Positions 1-8,689 are shown, counted from the first letter of the stretch. The stretch: 64,000 bases of DNA from Thermoanaerobacter sp049701115 (GCF_049701115.1 NZ_JBNATX010000001.1:182165-246164); one strand, 5' to 3'. Made by a program: numbers and translations. Notes: generated from the sequence alone by a model not told the origin.

Positions 1-1049
1 TAAATAGAAGCTGCACCACAAGCATTAAAAAACTCTTTTTCTTCCTCGTAGCCTCTTCCCATAGTAGTCACATCAAAGTCCATTTCTCGCAAACAATCAC
101 CGGTTAACTCTGAATCTATAAAGCGTACATCAAACCTTGAAAAAACTGGATTTGAAGCTATCTGATTCCTTACCAGTCTTTCCTTTTCTTCTTCCATGTT
201 GGGAAAAGTTATGACAGAGGAAGAATAGCAGAGTTCTAAAACAGTTATGGTATGATGGCTTATCCCTTGATGCCTTCCTCTCGCATCTTTAAAACTTATC
301 CTTGGAATAAGGACAGGCTTCCCTCCCATTTTATTGACAGCATCTATTATGTAAGCCTGCTCAACGCCCGAAAAACCATACTTTGTACCCGTTCCCACTA
401 TTCCTGGCCCCATAGAAACTATTGCCACATCTGACTTCAAAATTTCCTTAGAAGCTATAAGAGCGGTGTAGATATTGACACACTCATAGTCTCCGCCAAA
501 GGCATGGCCAATAGTTATTGTAGCATCAAGAACTCCCATGCCTTTAAGTTTATACACTGTATTGCTAATAGGAAGAGGTAATGCTCCTCCATCCGTCATT
601 ATATAAGTAATCTTAATGTCTGGCAGAAGTTTTTTTAACACCAGTGCCGAGGGAGTTACCATGCTGTGAAGTTCTCCTATTATTACAGGAAACCCGTTTA
701 AATTCTTAAATTTATCAAACTCTTGGTGATATGGACTTGTTTCTTCTTCCATGGTCAGCAAATTCACCTGAAGAGGAGTATACCTTAGTTTCATTATATG
801 ACCTTTCCCAATGTTATCAAACTTATTATATTTCAAATTTGCGATAATAAAGTCATACCCACCCGTCCCTAAATTCAAAAGTCTAGCAGTCCTGTTAACA
901 TACACTAGATCTCCCTCTTCAACCTCTCCCGTTATTTCATTGTAATTTATAGCTGCAGCCTTTTCACCTTCAGCCTCTATTTCTACTATAGAAATTTTGC
1001 CTCTTTTCGAAATTATTTTGCTTATTTGCCCAAGGTATATACTTATCAT
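1..1049 (-). CDS. DUF3866 family protein, C-terminus beyond window
   Basis: An open frame of 349 codons runs from an ATG at 1049 to the left edge without a stop, so the C-terminus is missing. The N-terminus begins MISIYLGQISKIISKRGK. Downstream come glycine-rich stretches such as GELHSMVTPSA, MTDGGALPLPIS, TIGHAFGGD and SMGPGIVGTGTKYGFSG. I recognise the pattern as the DUF3866 family, which is of unknown function and found in Firmicutes and Actinobacteria. The start overlaps the stop of the MraY-like gene (ATGA), which implies translational coupling. The family name is recalled from pattern, not searched. I propose no activity. Confidence 0.72.
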   Translation of the reverse strand, partial: MISIYLGQISKIISKRGKISIVEIEAEGEKAAAINYNEITGEVEEGDLVYVNRTARLLNLGTGGYDFIIANLKYNKFDNIGKGHIMKLRYTPLQVNLLTMEEETSPYHQEFDKFKNLNGFPVIIGELHSMVTPSALVLKKLLPDIKITYIMTDGGALPLPISNTVYKLKGMGVLDATITIGHAFGGDYECVNIYTALIASKEILKSDVAIVSMGPGIVGTGTKYGFSGVEQAYIIDAVNKMGGKPVLIPRISFKDARGRHQGISHHTITVLELCYSSSVITFPNMEEEKERLVRNQIASNPVFSRFDVRFIDSELTGDCLREMDFDVTTMGRGYEEEKEFFNACGAASI

Positions 1050-1873
1050 TCCTCTTCTCCTCTTCTCCCCAGCATATCTAAATAATTTAAAAATTTGTTT
1101 TTCTCGATTAAAGCCGTCAAAGAATATCTCTCGGTAAAAAGATGAAACATTATAAGAAGAAGCAGTATAGCCAGTTTGCCATAAAAATCAAACAGTAAAA
1201 TCGATGAAATACCTAAAGCCATGCCCAAGACATTGGAACCTGTATCTCCCATCATGACACGGGCCTTCAAATCTTCTGGCATATACACAAGGACAATCAC
1301 GAAAAGGATAAATAAGAACTCAGGCTTTCCCCTGCCAACCAATAAAAATAAGACAGAAAGCAACAAAAAAACTTTAGCACATCTTCCAGGCCTCAAATCA
1401 AAAAGATTCAAAAGATTGGTAAAAAGCGCTATTATAAGTGAATCTATCACCAATTCAATCAAACCAATCCCTGCAATTTCACAACTGACAAAGGCAGCAA
1501 TCAAAAGCCCTCCCAAAGCCTTAAGACTTCCAGTAGTGGGTTTCATCTTCAAAAGACTTGAAAGATGGCCTTTTAAGCCCTTTACCTTAGTATCACCTAT
1601 AATGTCGTCTATAAAACCTAAAAATGAAATAAGCGAAAAAGCAACTAAGATAATTTCTTGGTACTCTACCGTGTAACCTAAAAAATTAATCAAGAAAATC
1701 GAGGTTAAAAAACTGGGAACGAAAACTATACCTCCACAGACCGGAATTATTTTTTTCCTGTAGTTTTCCCTTAAACAATAGGGGTGCTTAAAAATCTCCG
1801 TAAGAAATTTCTTTACAATAACCGTTACAACAAAGGGCACTAACAAATAAATAAGCCATTTCACTTCTTCCAC
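1046..1873 (-). CDS. MraY/WecA-like polyprenyl-phosphate glycosyl-1-phosphate transferase homologue (GT4 superfamily)
   Basis: This 275-residue protein is polytopic, with about eight to ten hydrophobic segments. Three MraY/WecA landmarks are visible: KIIPVCGGI near residues 41-49, FIDD at 87-90, and MMGDTGSN at 207-214. In MraY and TagO the central loop carries a D-G-L-D-G signature. Here the equivalent is NLFDLRPGR (156-164), which keeps the first Asp but not the rest. Family members move a sugar-1-phosphate from a UDP-sugar onto a polyprenyl phosphate at the inner membrane face. The changed loop suggests another substrate or altered chemistry. It overlaps the GT2 gene by 13 bases. It is unlikely to be the cell-wall MraY itself. 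Confidence 0.75.
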   Translation of the reverse strand: MEEVKWLIYLLVPFVVTVIVKKFLTEIFKHPYCLRENYRKKIIPVCGGIVFVPSFLTSIFLINFLGYTVEYQEIILVAFSLISFLGFIDDIIGDTKVKGLKGHLSSLLKMKPTTGSLKALGGLLIAAFVSCEIAGIGLIELVIDSLIIALFTNLLNLFDLRPGRCAKVFLLLSVLFLLVGRGKPEFLFILFVIVLVYMPEDLKARVMMGDTGSNVLGMALGISSILLFDFYGKLAILLLLIMFHLFTERYSLTALIEKNKFLNYLDMLGRRGEEE

Positions 1874-2559
1874 CTGCTTTTAAAAAATTTATATGTCAAT
1901 ACCTTTAATATATCTAAAAACTGCCTCCCCCTATGCAGAAACCCCTTTAAATCCCTGCTTGTAAAGGAATGAGTCATATTGACTTCTACTTCTTTTACCC
2001 GATAACCTTTTTGCAAAATATCTATGGTCATCCCTACTTCTATTCCAAAACCACTATAGAAAGTATCTAAGCTTTCTAAAACCTCCCTTTTAAAAGCCCT
2101 TTGTCCAGAGAGGACAGACTCAAGTTCCTTTCCTGTAAAATATTTTACCCCTTTTCTTGCCAATCTCTTTACAATGCCAAATCCCCCTTTTACTGGGGCT
2201 TTTGGAAATTTTGCAATAACTACATCAGCTTCATTTAAAATTATAGGGCTTATCAATTTTTCGACTTCCTTTGAAGAAAGCCCCACATCTGCATCAAGAA
2301 ATACTATAATATTATTTTTTGCATATTTGAGACCTTCTTTCAAAGCCGCTGCCTTCCCCATGTTTTTTTTCATGTTCACCAATTTTGCGCCCGCTTTTTT
2401 CGCTCTCTCGGCTGTTTGATCTGTAGAACCATCATTTATTACGATTATCTCTTCTACTTGTTCTACAGCCTCCAAGCCCCTTATCGTATCAATTATCCTA
2501 TCTTGTTCGTTATAAGCTGGTATCAACACACTCACTTTTTCATCCATCTGTAATCTCAC
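1861..2559 (-). CDS. Family 2 glycosyltransferase (DPM1/GpgS-like fold)
   Basis: This 232-residue GT-A protein starts VSVLIPAYNEQDRI, the nucleotide-binding strand of GT2 enzymes. It continues with VINDGSTDQT and has the metal-binding site VFLDADVG near residue 90. A later GQRAF...GFGIEVGMTIDI block resembles DPM1-like and glucosyl-3-phosphoglycerate synthase-like GT2 proteins. No membrane segment is evident. The start overlaps the stop of the upstream SteB-like gene by 4 bases, and its 3' end overlaps the MraY-like gene. The pair may build a lipid-linked or small-molecule glycoside, but donor and acceptor cannot be read from the sequence. Confidence 0.85.
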   Translation of the reverse strand: MRLQMDEKVSVLIPAYNEQDRIIDTIRGLEAVEQVEEIIVINDGSTDQTAERAKKAGAKLVNMKKNMGKAAALKEGLKYAKNNIIVFLDADVGLSSKEVEKLISPIILNEADVVIAKFPKAPVKGGFGIVKRLARKGVKYFTGKELESVLSGQRAFKREVLESLDTFYSGFGIEVGMTIDILQKGYRVKEVEVNMTHSFTSRDLKGFLHRGRQFLDILKVLTYKFFKSRWKK

Positions 2560-3467
2560 CTTTTCTGAGTTATGTTGGAAGGAGCATTTCCAAAAGAATC
2601 TGGCATGAGGCTCATGGCTCCTTGTTTAATGCCATAATTGCCTTCTTTTCCTTCCATCACCATTATAAGAGCAGTTTGTCCTATTATGCTATCTACATCG
2701 TCTACTGTAGAGATATGCTGTTTTTTGTACACATCGATGTAAGAATACTTAGCATCGCTTTGTTCAACCCCAACTATAGGAATATTCAAAAGCTTGACTT
2801 CTTTTATGATAGGAACATCTATAGTATTTGCGTTGTTGTCCTTATTGTTACTACCTCCGGCTATAATTACAAAATCTACATTTCCAGGCACTCCTGTAAA
2901 ATCTATATAGCCATTTGACTTTAAATAATTTATGAGATCCACATCTTCTCCTGTGACAATGGCATGAGATAATTTCTGAGCTACAAATTCATTCAACCTT
3001 TTTAAGTCAACCGAAACCCCATATTTTGAAGATAGAAAACTCGTTAAATTTTCTACCTGTATGTCACTTCCTGAATCAAAACTTTCTTTTATTATGGTTA
3101 TAGATTGAATTGTGGCTCCCGCCTTTAAAAGTGCATTTCTCATGCCAGAAAATATAAACTCATTAGTCGTCTCAATTATGGCTACCTTCACACCAGCGAG
3201 TCTATTGGCTATAAGTTCAGGAAAGATTATTTGATGATACTGATTATAATAATTTATCTCTTTATTTAGGTCTTGTATGGTATTTTTCAAATTGGCATTT
3301 TCAGCCTGTAAATCTTTAAATTTTTGTTCCAGCTCGTTTATTATGGCAGTTTGCTGCTCAGAAAAAATTTTTTGCCCATCTAGCATAAACCCAATAAAAA
3401 TTCCTACCCCTAATGCTACAAATATAGAGGCAATTGTGAGAACATAGTACTTTATGTTTATATTCAT
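2556..3467 (-). CDS. SteB/MctB-like membrane-anchored protein (PF11382-type 'copper transporter')
   Basis: The 303-residue protein begins with one transmembrane helix (about residues 8-28, YVLTIASIFVALGVGIFIGF). A coiled coil follows at about 35-75, rich in Glu, Lys and Asn. The soluble extracytoplasmic domain starts near LAGVKVAIIETTNEF. This layout matches the family named after mycobacterial MctB (Rv1698), annotated as a copper transport protein, and corynebacterial SteB. Here it directly follows steA, the same pairing as Rv1697-Rv1698. I see no Cys/Met/His metal-site cluster and would not infer copper transport. A structural or cell-division role alongside SteA is a better guess. Confidence 0.75.
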   Translation of the reverse strand: MNINIKYYVLTIASIFVALGVGIFIGFMLDGQKIFSEQQTAIINELEQKFKDLQAENANLKNTIQDLNKEINYYNQYHQIIFPELIANRLAGVKVAIIETTNEFIFSGMRNALLKAGATIQSITIIKESFDSGSDIQVENLTSFLSSKYGVSVDLKRLNEFVAQKLSHAIVTGEDVDLINYLKSNGYIDFTGVPGNVDFVIIAGGSNNKDNNANTIDVPIIKEVKLLNIPIVGVEQSDAKYSYIDVYKKQHISTVDDVDSIIGQTALIMVMEGKEGNYGIKQGAMSLMPDSFGNAPSNITQKR

Positions 3468-3481
3468 AGAAAATCATCTCC

Positions 3482-4603
3482 CTAAAAACCAATTAAAAGC
3501 CTAATCCTTAATTGCAGGAGTCTAAGAAGCTGCTGCATTGGAGGTGAAAAGTAAGCTAGCACTCCCAATGGAACTAATGCTGCAATTATTATGCTAAAAA
3601 TATATGAAAGTTTAAAATTTTCCCTATAGAGTTTGTTAACCCCTTTGGCATCGATCAGTTTTTCCCCTACTTTTAATCGAACTAAAAATGTGCTTGCCAT
3701 CCCTTTTCTTCCTTTTTCTAAAAAATCGATCATACTAGAATGAGTCCCTACAGCTACAATAAGGTCCGCTCCTTTTTCAAAAGCTAAAAGCATTGCTATG
3801 TCTTCGCTGGTACCTGGTGCTTTAAAAACTTCTGCATTAAGCCCCAATTTCTGCACCCTTTCAAGCCCTGGCGCCCTTCCATCCGGATAAGCGTGCACTA
3901 TGATCTCTTTTGCTTTTTTTAAAGCTTCATCACTAACACTGTCCATGTCTCCTATCACTATGTCAGGAACTAACCCGAATTCTAAAAGAGCGTCCGCTCC
4001 CCCGTCTACTCCTATTAGAATCGGTTTTACGTCAGTTATATACTGTTTTATAGTAAAAAGGTCCTCCTTGTAGTCCTTCCCGCGCACCACTACAAGAGCA
4101 TGTCTTCCTTTAAAGCGGACCTTTGTAGGAGGAAGTTCAACTCCCCCTAGAATGAAATACTTTTCTTTCTTGGCGTATTCTAAGGTGTTTTCAATAAATT
4201 TATCCAGCTCTTCTCCTATATTTTCTCTGCTCTCTTGAAGTTTGTATTCGACTACTTCTTTGGTAAGTAACTTCCCTCTTTTTAACAAAATCCCATCTTT
4301 GTATATCTCATTATCTACTATAGTAATTTTATCATTTTCCTTAAGTAAGTCGAATATATCTTTCCCTACATCATCTATTATCGGAATTCCCGCCTCACAC
4401 AGAATATAAGGTCCCATATTGGGGTACCTTCCGCTTATGGACCTATCTGCGTTTATCACGGCCAGTACCTTTTTTTCAACAAGAGATTCAGCAGCCACCT
4501 CATCCAAATCTCTATGGTCTATCACTGCTATATCGCCCGGCTTCAATCTTTTTACCAGGTTTTTAGTTCTTTTATCCAATTTTACAAATCCTGTTATTTC
4601 CAT
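3482..4603 (-). CDS. steA: SteA-like putative cytokinetic-ring protein
   Basis: This 373-residue protein has an N-terminal region starting VKLDKRTKNLVKRLKPGDIAVIDHRDLD. A central thiamine-pyrophosphokinase-like domain contains GVDGGADALLEFG and IVIGDMDSVSD (about residues 198-222). A hydrophobic C-terminal anchor (about 332-352) ends the protein. That architecture is typical of SteA, implicated in cytokinesis and envelope integrity in corynebacteria. The DxD-rich pocket resembles thiamine pyrophosphokinase, but the flanking regions and the anchor argue against that enzyme. It heads the five-gene steA-steB-GT2-MraY-like-DUF3866 run, downstream of spo0A and its terminator. Confidence 0.8.
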   Translation of the reverse strand: MEITGFVKLDKRTKNLVKRLKPGDIAVIDHRDLDEVAAESLVEKKVLAVINADRSISGRYPNMGPYILCEAGIPIIDDVGKDIFDLLKENDKITIVDNEIYKDGILLKRGKLLTKEVVEYKLQESRENIGEELDKFIENTLEYAKKEKYFILGGVELPPTKVRFKGRHALVVVRGKDYKEDLFTIKQYITDVKPILIGVDGGADALLEFGLVPDIVIGDMDSVSDEALKKAKEIIVHAYPDGRAPGLERVQKLGLNAEVFKAPGTSEDIAMLLAFEKGADLIVAVGTHSSMIDFLEKGRKGMASTFLVRLKVGEKLIDAKGVNKLYRENFKLSYIFSIIIAALVPLGVLAYFSPPMQQLLRLLQLRIRLLIGF

Positions 4604-4637
4604 AAAAGCTCACCCACCAACTTTCGCTTCCCTGTCT

Positions 4638-4666
4638 ATTATAACACAAAAAAAATTTACATAAAA
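4638..4666 (-). promoter_or_regulatory. Possible sigma-A promoter of steA
   Basis: A perfect TATAAT (minus strand, 4638-4643) lies 35 bases before the steA start, after the spo0A terminator. The region 17 bases further upstream reads TTTTAT, a poor -35. The gene needs a promoter here because a terminator precedes it. Confidence 0.35.
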
Positions 4667-4675
4667 TAAACAAAA

Positions 4676-4710
4676 AATAAAAAGCAGGAAATAGAAAATC
4701 ATCCTGCTTT
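4676..4710 (-). terminator. Intrinsic terminator of spo0A
   Basis: A 9-bp perfect stem (4681-4689 with 4702-4710, AAAGCAGGA/TCCTGCTTT) overlaps the spo0A stop codon. On the minus strand it is followed by a T-rich run. Confidence 0.8.
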
Positions 4711-5481
4711 CATTCCTAACCTCAGTTTGTCAGCAATAAGCGCGATGAACTCTGAGTTGGTAGGTTTCCCTTTTTCATCGTTTATTGTATATCCGAAAAG
4801 TTCATTCAGTACCTCCGTCCTTCCCCTGCTCCACGCCACTTCTATCGCATGTCTTATGGCTCTTTCTACTCTGCTGGGTGTAGTGTTATACTTTTCAGCT
4901 ATTTTGGGGTATAGCATTTTTGTCACGGAATTCAAGTAATCCATATTGCTTATAACAAGAGAAATTGCATCCCGTAGATACATATACCCTTTTATATGAG
5001 CTGGTACTCCGACTTCATGGATTATCTCTGTAATCATAGCTTCTAAATCGTAGTCCTTTTTTGCCTTTACAACAGGAAAAACTGTTCTTGATACGATGTC
5101 TAAATCGGGTTCCATTAGCTCTGTAATTCTTTTTGAAAGCATTGCAAGGTCAAAAGGCTTGAGCACGTAATAATCTGCACCTAATGCTATGGCCCTTTGT
5201 GTAATTTTTTCCTGTCCTACTGCAGACAGAATGAGAATTTTGGGCTTTTTAAGCTGTTCTTCATTTATTCTTTCCAGCACACCTATCCCATCTAAATAGG
5301 GCATTATGATGTCTAGAATCAAAAGGTCCAGCGATTGATTTTTTATGATTTCGATAGCTTGATTGCCATCATTGGCAACACCTACTACTTCGAAATTCTG
5401 CTGAGCCGACAAATACTCAGCTAAAATGTTAGCAAACTCTTTATTGTCGTCTGCAATGGCTATTCTAATCTTCTTAATCAA
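4699..5481 (-). CDS. spo0A: Sporulation master response regulator Spo0A
   Basis: The 260-residue protein has an N-terminal receiver domain: IAIADDN acidic pocket, LLILDIIMP with the phosphoacceptor Asp near residue 57, and LKPFD with the conserved Lys. A C-terminal Spo0A DNA-binding domain includes EIIHEVGVPAHIKGYMYLRDAI and the recognition-helix segment TPSRVERAIRHAIEVAW. Phosphorylated Spo0A controls entry into sporulation. The start is a TTG at 5481 with GGGAGG nine bases upstream. It is preceded by a sigma-H-type promoter and followed by a terminator, so it is probably monocistronic. Adjacency to spoIVB is the usual order in endospore formers. Confidence 0.97.
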   Translation of the reverse strand: MIKKIRIAIADDNKEFANILAEYLSAQQNFEVVGVANDGNQAIEIIKNQSLDLLILDIIMPYLDGIGVLERINEEQLKKPKILILSAVGQEKITQRAIALGADYYVLKPFDLAMLSKRITELMEPDLDIVSRTVFPVVKAKKDYDLEAMITEIIHEVGVPAHIKGYMYLRDAISLVISNMDYLNSVTKMLYPKIAEKYNTTPSRVERAIRHAIEVAWSRGRTEVLNELFGYTINDEKGKPTNSEFIALIADKLRLGMKAG

Positions 5482-5520
5482 TTACTCTTACCTCCCGTTG
5501 CTAATATTAGTATATAATAT

Positions 5521-5549
5521 TTATTCTACATAATAGTTGAATTTCCTCC
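5521..5549 (-). promoter_or_regulatory. Sigma-H promoter of spo0A
   Basis: On the minus strand GGAGGAAAT (5541-5549), an 11-base spacer and GTAGAATAA (5521-5529) match the consensus RnAGGAwWW-N11/12-RnnGAATww at every fixed position. The predicted start of transcription is about 30 bases before the TTG of spo0A. Bacillus subtilis spo0A also has a sigma-H promoter. I see no TGTCGAA 0A box close by. Confidence 0.75.
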
Positions 5550-5564
5550 TTTTTGGTAAAAAAT

Positions 5565-6854
5565 TTATTCATTTGTGAAAACCTGCTTATCATCAAGCAG
5601 ACTGTTAACTTCGTTTACCATCCATTCTGCATAAACAGCATATCCTTTTGAAGGGTCGTTTACAAAAACGTGGGTTATGGCTCCTACAAGTTTCCCATCT
5701 TGAATTATAGGGCTTCCACTCATGCCTTGAATAATTCCGCCAGTTTTTTCTAAAAGCCTTCTGTCAGTGATTTTCACTATCATCCCCTTGGGAGTCGGAG
5801 ATTCTTGATAAGCTTTTTTTACGATCTCTACATCAAACTCCTGTACTCCTTTATTGTCAATGGTAGCAAGTATCTTAGCGGGTCCTTCTTTTATCTGACT
5901 TTGATATGCTATAGGAACCTCTCCGTAAAATCCATTTTCGAAATCTCTGTATATATATCCGTATATTCCAAATGGAGTATTTTTTAGAATATTTCCTATG
6001 GCATCTACTTCCTCAAAAAACACCCCCTTCAATTCGCCAGGTTTGCTTCTACGCCCTTGGTCTATAGATGTTATTCGAGTGTTCATTATTTCTCCATTCT
6101 CTACAGATAAGACATGACCTGTATCGATATCTGTTATAGCGTGTCCCAGCGCAGCATATACCTTTTTAGAAGGATAATAAAATGTTAAGGTACCAATACC
6201 TGCAGTGTGGTCCCTCACCCAAAGCCCAATTCTGTACTGTTTGTCTTCTTTAGATTTTACAGGATGAATCACAGCATAAACTATTGAATTTTTTCTATTA
6301 ATTTTAAGCTTTAGTGGGTCTCCCTTTAACTTATTAGCAATTTCTGTTATGTCTTCTGCCTGCTTTATCTCAAGCCCATTGACTTCTAAAATTATGTCTC
6401 CAATCTGAATTCTCCCTTCTTTATAAGGGCTGTAGATTTTCCCATCTTCTCCTATTATATCTGAATATCCTACTACTAGGGCTCCCTTTGTATTAAGCTT
6501 TACTCCTATTGCCTGCCCTCCAGGCACTACTTTTATGGTGGGCACTACATCCACACTTATGTGCTTTAAAGGAAAGAGTCCAAAAAGCTTTAAGTTTAAA
6601 CTTGCTGTGCCCGTAGTCACTGCTTCGATGGTAGTCGCATCTTTTTCACTTATTTTTAAAGGTCCCTCTTTGTCCGTTTCAAAGGTAACTTTAAAAGGGA
6701 ATGGAAAACTATAGTTTAACTTTTCGCCTTGGAAAATTTTGAAATTAGAAGGTATCTTTGTTATTTCTTGAATAGGAGCAGAATAATTTACAAATACTAA
6801 AATAAAGCTTAGCAAAGAAAATAAAACTAATTTAGTTAGCTTGTTGTTCATCAT
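5565..6854 (-). CDS. spoIVB: SpoIVB serine peptidase (S55), trigger of pro-sigma-K processing
   Basis: This 429-residue protein has an N-terminal membrane anchor (about residues 8-24). A PDZ domain (about 115-200) contains IQIGDIILEVNG. The S55 peptidase domain has the catalytic His in AALGHAITDIDTG (H238) and the catalytic Ser in GMSGSP (S379), close to the B. subtilis H236 and S378. SpoIVB is secreted from the forespore into the intermembrane space and triggers SpoIVFB cleavage of pro-sigma-K. The sigK gene lies in this window at 40780-41475. A possible forespore-type promoter sits upstream. The spo0A gene follows after 83 bases. Confidence 0.96.
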   Translation of the reverse strand: MMNNKLTKLVLFSLLSFILVFVNYSAPIQEITKIPSNFKIFQGEKLNYSFPFPFKVTFETDKEGPLKISEKDATTIEAVTTGTASLNLKLFGLFPLKHISVDVVPTIKVVPGGQAIGVKLNTKGALVVGYSDIIGEDGKIYSPYKEGRIQIGDIILEVNGLEIKQAEDITEIANKLKGDPLKLKINRKNSIVYAVIHPVKSKEDKQYRIGLWVRDHTAGIGTLTFYYPSKKVYAALGHAITDIDTGHVLSVENGEIMNTRITSIDQGRRSKPGELKGVFFEEVDAIGNILKNTPFGIYGYIYRDFENGFYGEVPIAYQSQIKEGPAKILATIDNKGVQEFDVEIVKKAYQESPTPKGMIVKITDRRLLEKTGGIIQGMSGSPIIQDGKLVGAITHVFVNDPSKGYAVYAEWMVNEVNSLLDDKQVFTNE

Positions 6855-6892
6855 CTCACTTCCTTTTTCAAAACTTAAGCTGAGTCTAAATT

Positions 6893-6922
6893 TAAATTAA
6901 CCTTTTTAAAGCGCTTATATAC
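6893..6922 (-). promoter_or_regulatory. Candidate sigma-F/sigma-G promoter of spoIVB
   Basis: On the minus strand GTATA (6918-6922), a 15-base spacer and GGTTAATTTA (6893-6902) resemble the forespore consensus GYATA-N15-GGnnAnAwT. It lies about 40 bases before the spoIVB start. The match is good in the -35 and partial in the -10. Confidence 0.45.
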
Positions 6923-6972
6923 TGTAAATAAATTATTGGAATAGTAAAAGGAAGCGAGATGAGTATAAAGTT

Positions 6973-8673
6973 TTAAAGGGTTTTTTTAAACCTTGCGGCC
7001 ATTTCTAAAAGTTCTTTAGCATGCTCAAGAGTCGTGAAGGTTATATTTTCCCCTCCCATAATTCTGGCTAATTCTCTTATTCTTCCTTCGTAATCAAGCT
7101 CTGTAAGTTTAATATAGGTCCTGTTTTCATTGGAAATTTTTGAAATAAGGTAGTGCGCATCTGCCATACAAGCTATCTGTGGAAGATGAGTCACACAAAT
7201 AAGCTGATGTCTTTTGGAAAGGTAAGCCATTTTTTCTGCCACCCGCTGAGCCGTTTTACCGCTTATTCCTGTATCTACTTCATCAAAGATTAAGGTAGAA
7301 ATCTCATCGGACGAAGCCAAAACACTCTTCAAAGCCAGCATTATCCTAGATAATTCTCCACCAGAAGCAATTTTAGCAAGTGGTTTTAAAGGTTCCCCAA
7401 CATTAGTAGAAATCAAAAATTCTACCTTATCAAACCCATTCTCATTTGGCATTTCTTCTTTTGTTATATCTACTTTGAACAGAGCATTAGGCATATTAAG
7501 CTCTTTTAAAACTTTATTTACCTCCTCTTCAATGTGCAAAGCCAAATTTTCTCTTTCTTTATGAATTTTATCTCCTATTTCCTTGATATCTTTCCATAAT
7601 AAGGCTTCTTTTTTTTCTAATTCTTTCTGCCTCTCTTCAAAATGAAGTATATCCTCGAGTTCTTTTTTCTTTTCTTTTTTAAAAAGTAAAATATGAGAAA
7701 TTGTAGGACCATATTTTCTCTTTAAAAAATTTATCAAATTAAGTCTTTCCTCTATCATATCAAGGTCTTTTTGATTAAAATCAATGCTTCCCAAATATTC
7801 TCTTAACTGCAATGCTAAATCTTCGGCTTCATATAAAATATTTTCAAGCTTTTCTTTTAAATTTTTAAGCTTTCCATCTATAGAAAAAGCTATGTCCAAG
7901 TTCTTTACTACCTTGTGGAGGTTGTCCAGTACAGAAAATCCTCCATCTCCTTCATAAAGAATTTTGTAAGATAAATTTACAGCATTAAACAGCCTTTCGT
8001 AATTCATTAAAATATTTCTTCTCTCTAAAAGTTCTTCCTCTTCTTCTTCACTTAAATTAGCTTTTTCTATTTCTTCAATCTGATACCTTAACAAATCAAT
8101 CTTTTGTTCCTTTTCCCTATCATCTTTAAAAAGGCTATTCTTTTCTCTTACGACAGTTCTATATTCTTCTAACAACTGTTTAAACTTTTCCTTTAAACCC
8201 TTAAAATCTTCTCCTCCAAAATTGTCTAAAATAGAGAGGTGTCGAGAAGGGTCAAGAAGAAATTGATGTTCATGCTGTCCTAAAATATCTACAAGAAATG
8301 TCCCCACTTTTTCTAAAAAAGAAAGAGGGACTATTCTTCCATTTATTCTTGAATAACTTCGGCCACTTTTAGTTATTTCCCTGCTTACTATAAGAGTATC
8401 GTCCTTTTCTGGCTGAATTCCCATTTCTTCTAAGAGTTTTACAATTTTTTCTTTATTGCTGTCAAGCAAAAAAACTCCCTCTACAAAAGCTTTTTCTTCT
8501 CCCGTTCTTATTATATCCCTATTTGCACGAGCACCAATTAAAAGAAGTACAGAGTCAATAACTATGGACTTCCCCGCTCCTGTCTCCCCCGTTAAAACGT
8601 TAAATCCTTCTTTGAACTCTACTTCAAGTCTATCAATTATAGCCACATTCTCTATCTTTATGTTCAAAAGCAT
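6973..8673 (-). CDS. recN: DNA repair ATPase RecN
   Basis: This 566-residue SMC-like protein has a Walker A GETGAGKS at residues 29-36. A long charged coiled-coil middle (about 150-390) follows, then an ABC signature ASGGELSR and Walker B TLIFDEVDTG. RecN acts in double-strand-break repair by organising DNA ends for RecA. It is 17 bases downstream of argR and ends the oapA-dxs-tlyA-nadK-argR-recN run. No clear terminator follows. In an endospore former, recN commonly sits between argR and spoIVB, as here. Confidence 0.96.
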   Translation of the reverse strand: MLLNIKIENVAIIDRLEVEFKEGFNVLTGETGAGKSIVIDSVLLLIGARANRDIIRTGEEKAFVEGVFLLDSNKEKIVKLLEEMGIQPEKDDTLIVSREITKSGRSYSRINGRIVPLSFLEKVGTFLVDILGQHEHQFLLDPSRHLSILDNFGGEDFKGLKEKFKQLLEEYRTVVREKNSLFKDDREKEQKIDLLRYQIEEIEKANLSEEEEEELLERRNILMNYERLFNAVNLSYKILYEGDGGFSVLDNLHKVVKNLDIAFSIDGKLKNLKEKLENILYEAEDLALQLREYLGSIDFNQKDLDMIEERLNLINFLKRKYGPTISHILLFKKEKKKELEDILHFEERQKELEKKEALLWKDIKEIGDKIHKERENLALHIEEEVNKVLKELNMPNALFKVDITKEEMPNENGFDKVEFLISTNVGEPLKPLAKIASGGELSRIMLALKSVLASSDEISTLIFDEVDTGISGKTAQRVAEKMAYLSKRHQLICVTHLPQIACMADAHYLISKISNENRTYIKLTELDYEGRIRELARIMGGENITFTTLEHAKELLEMAARFKKTL

Positions 8674-8689
8674 GTCAAGACCTCCATAG

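Noticed and set aside
1221..1676. Plus-strand open frame of 151 codons
   Set aside because: It lies fully opposite the MraY-like gene, has no plausible Shine-Dalgarno and its translation looks like a reversed membrane protein, so it is a shadow.
2556..3467. Copper transport function for the MctB-like protein
   Set aside because: The family name comes from a mycobacterial outer-membrane context. This monoderm protein has a single anchor and no evident metal site.
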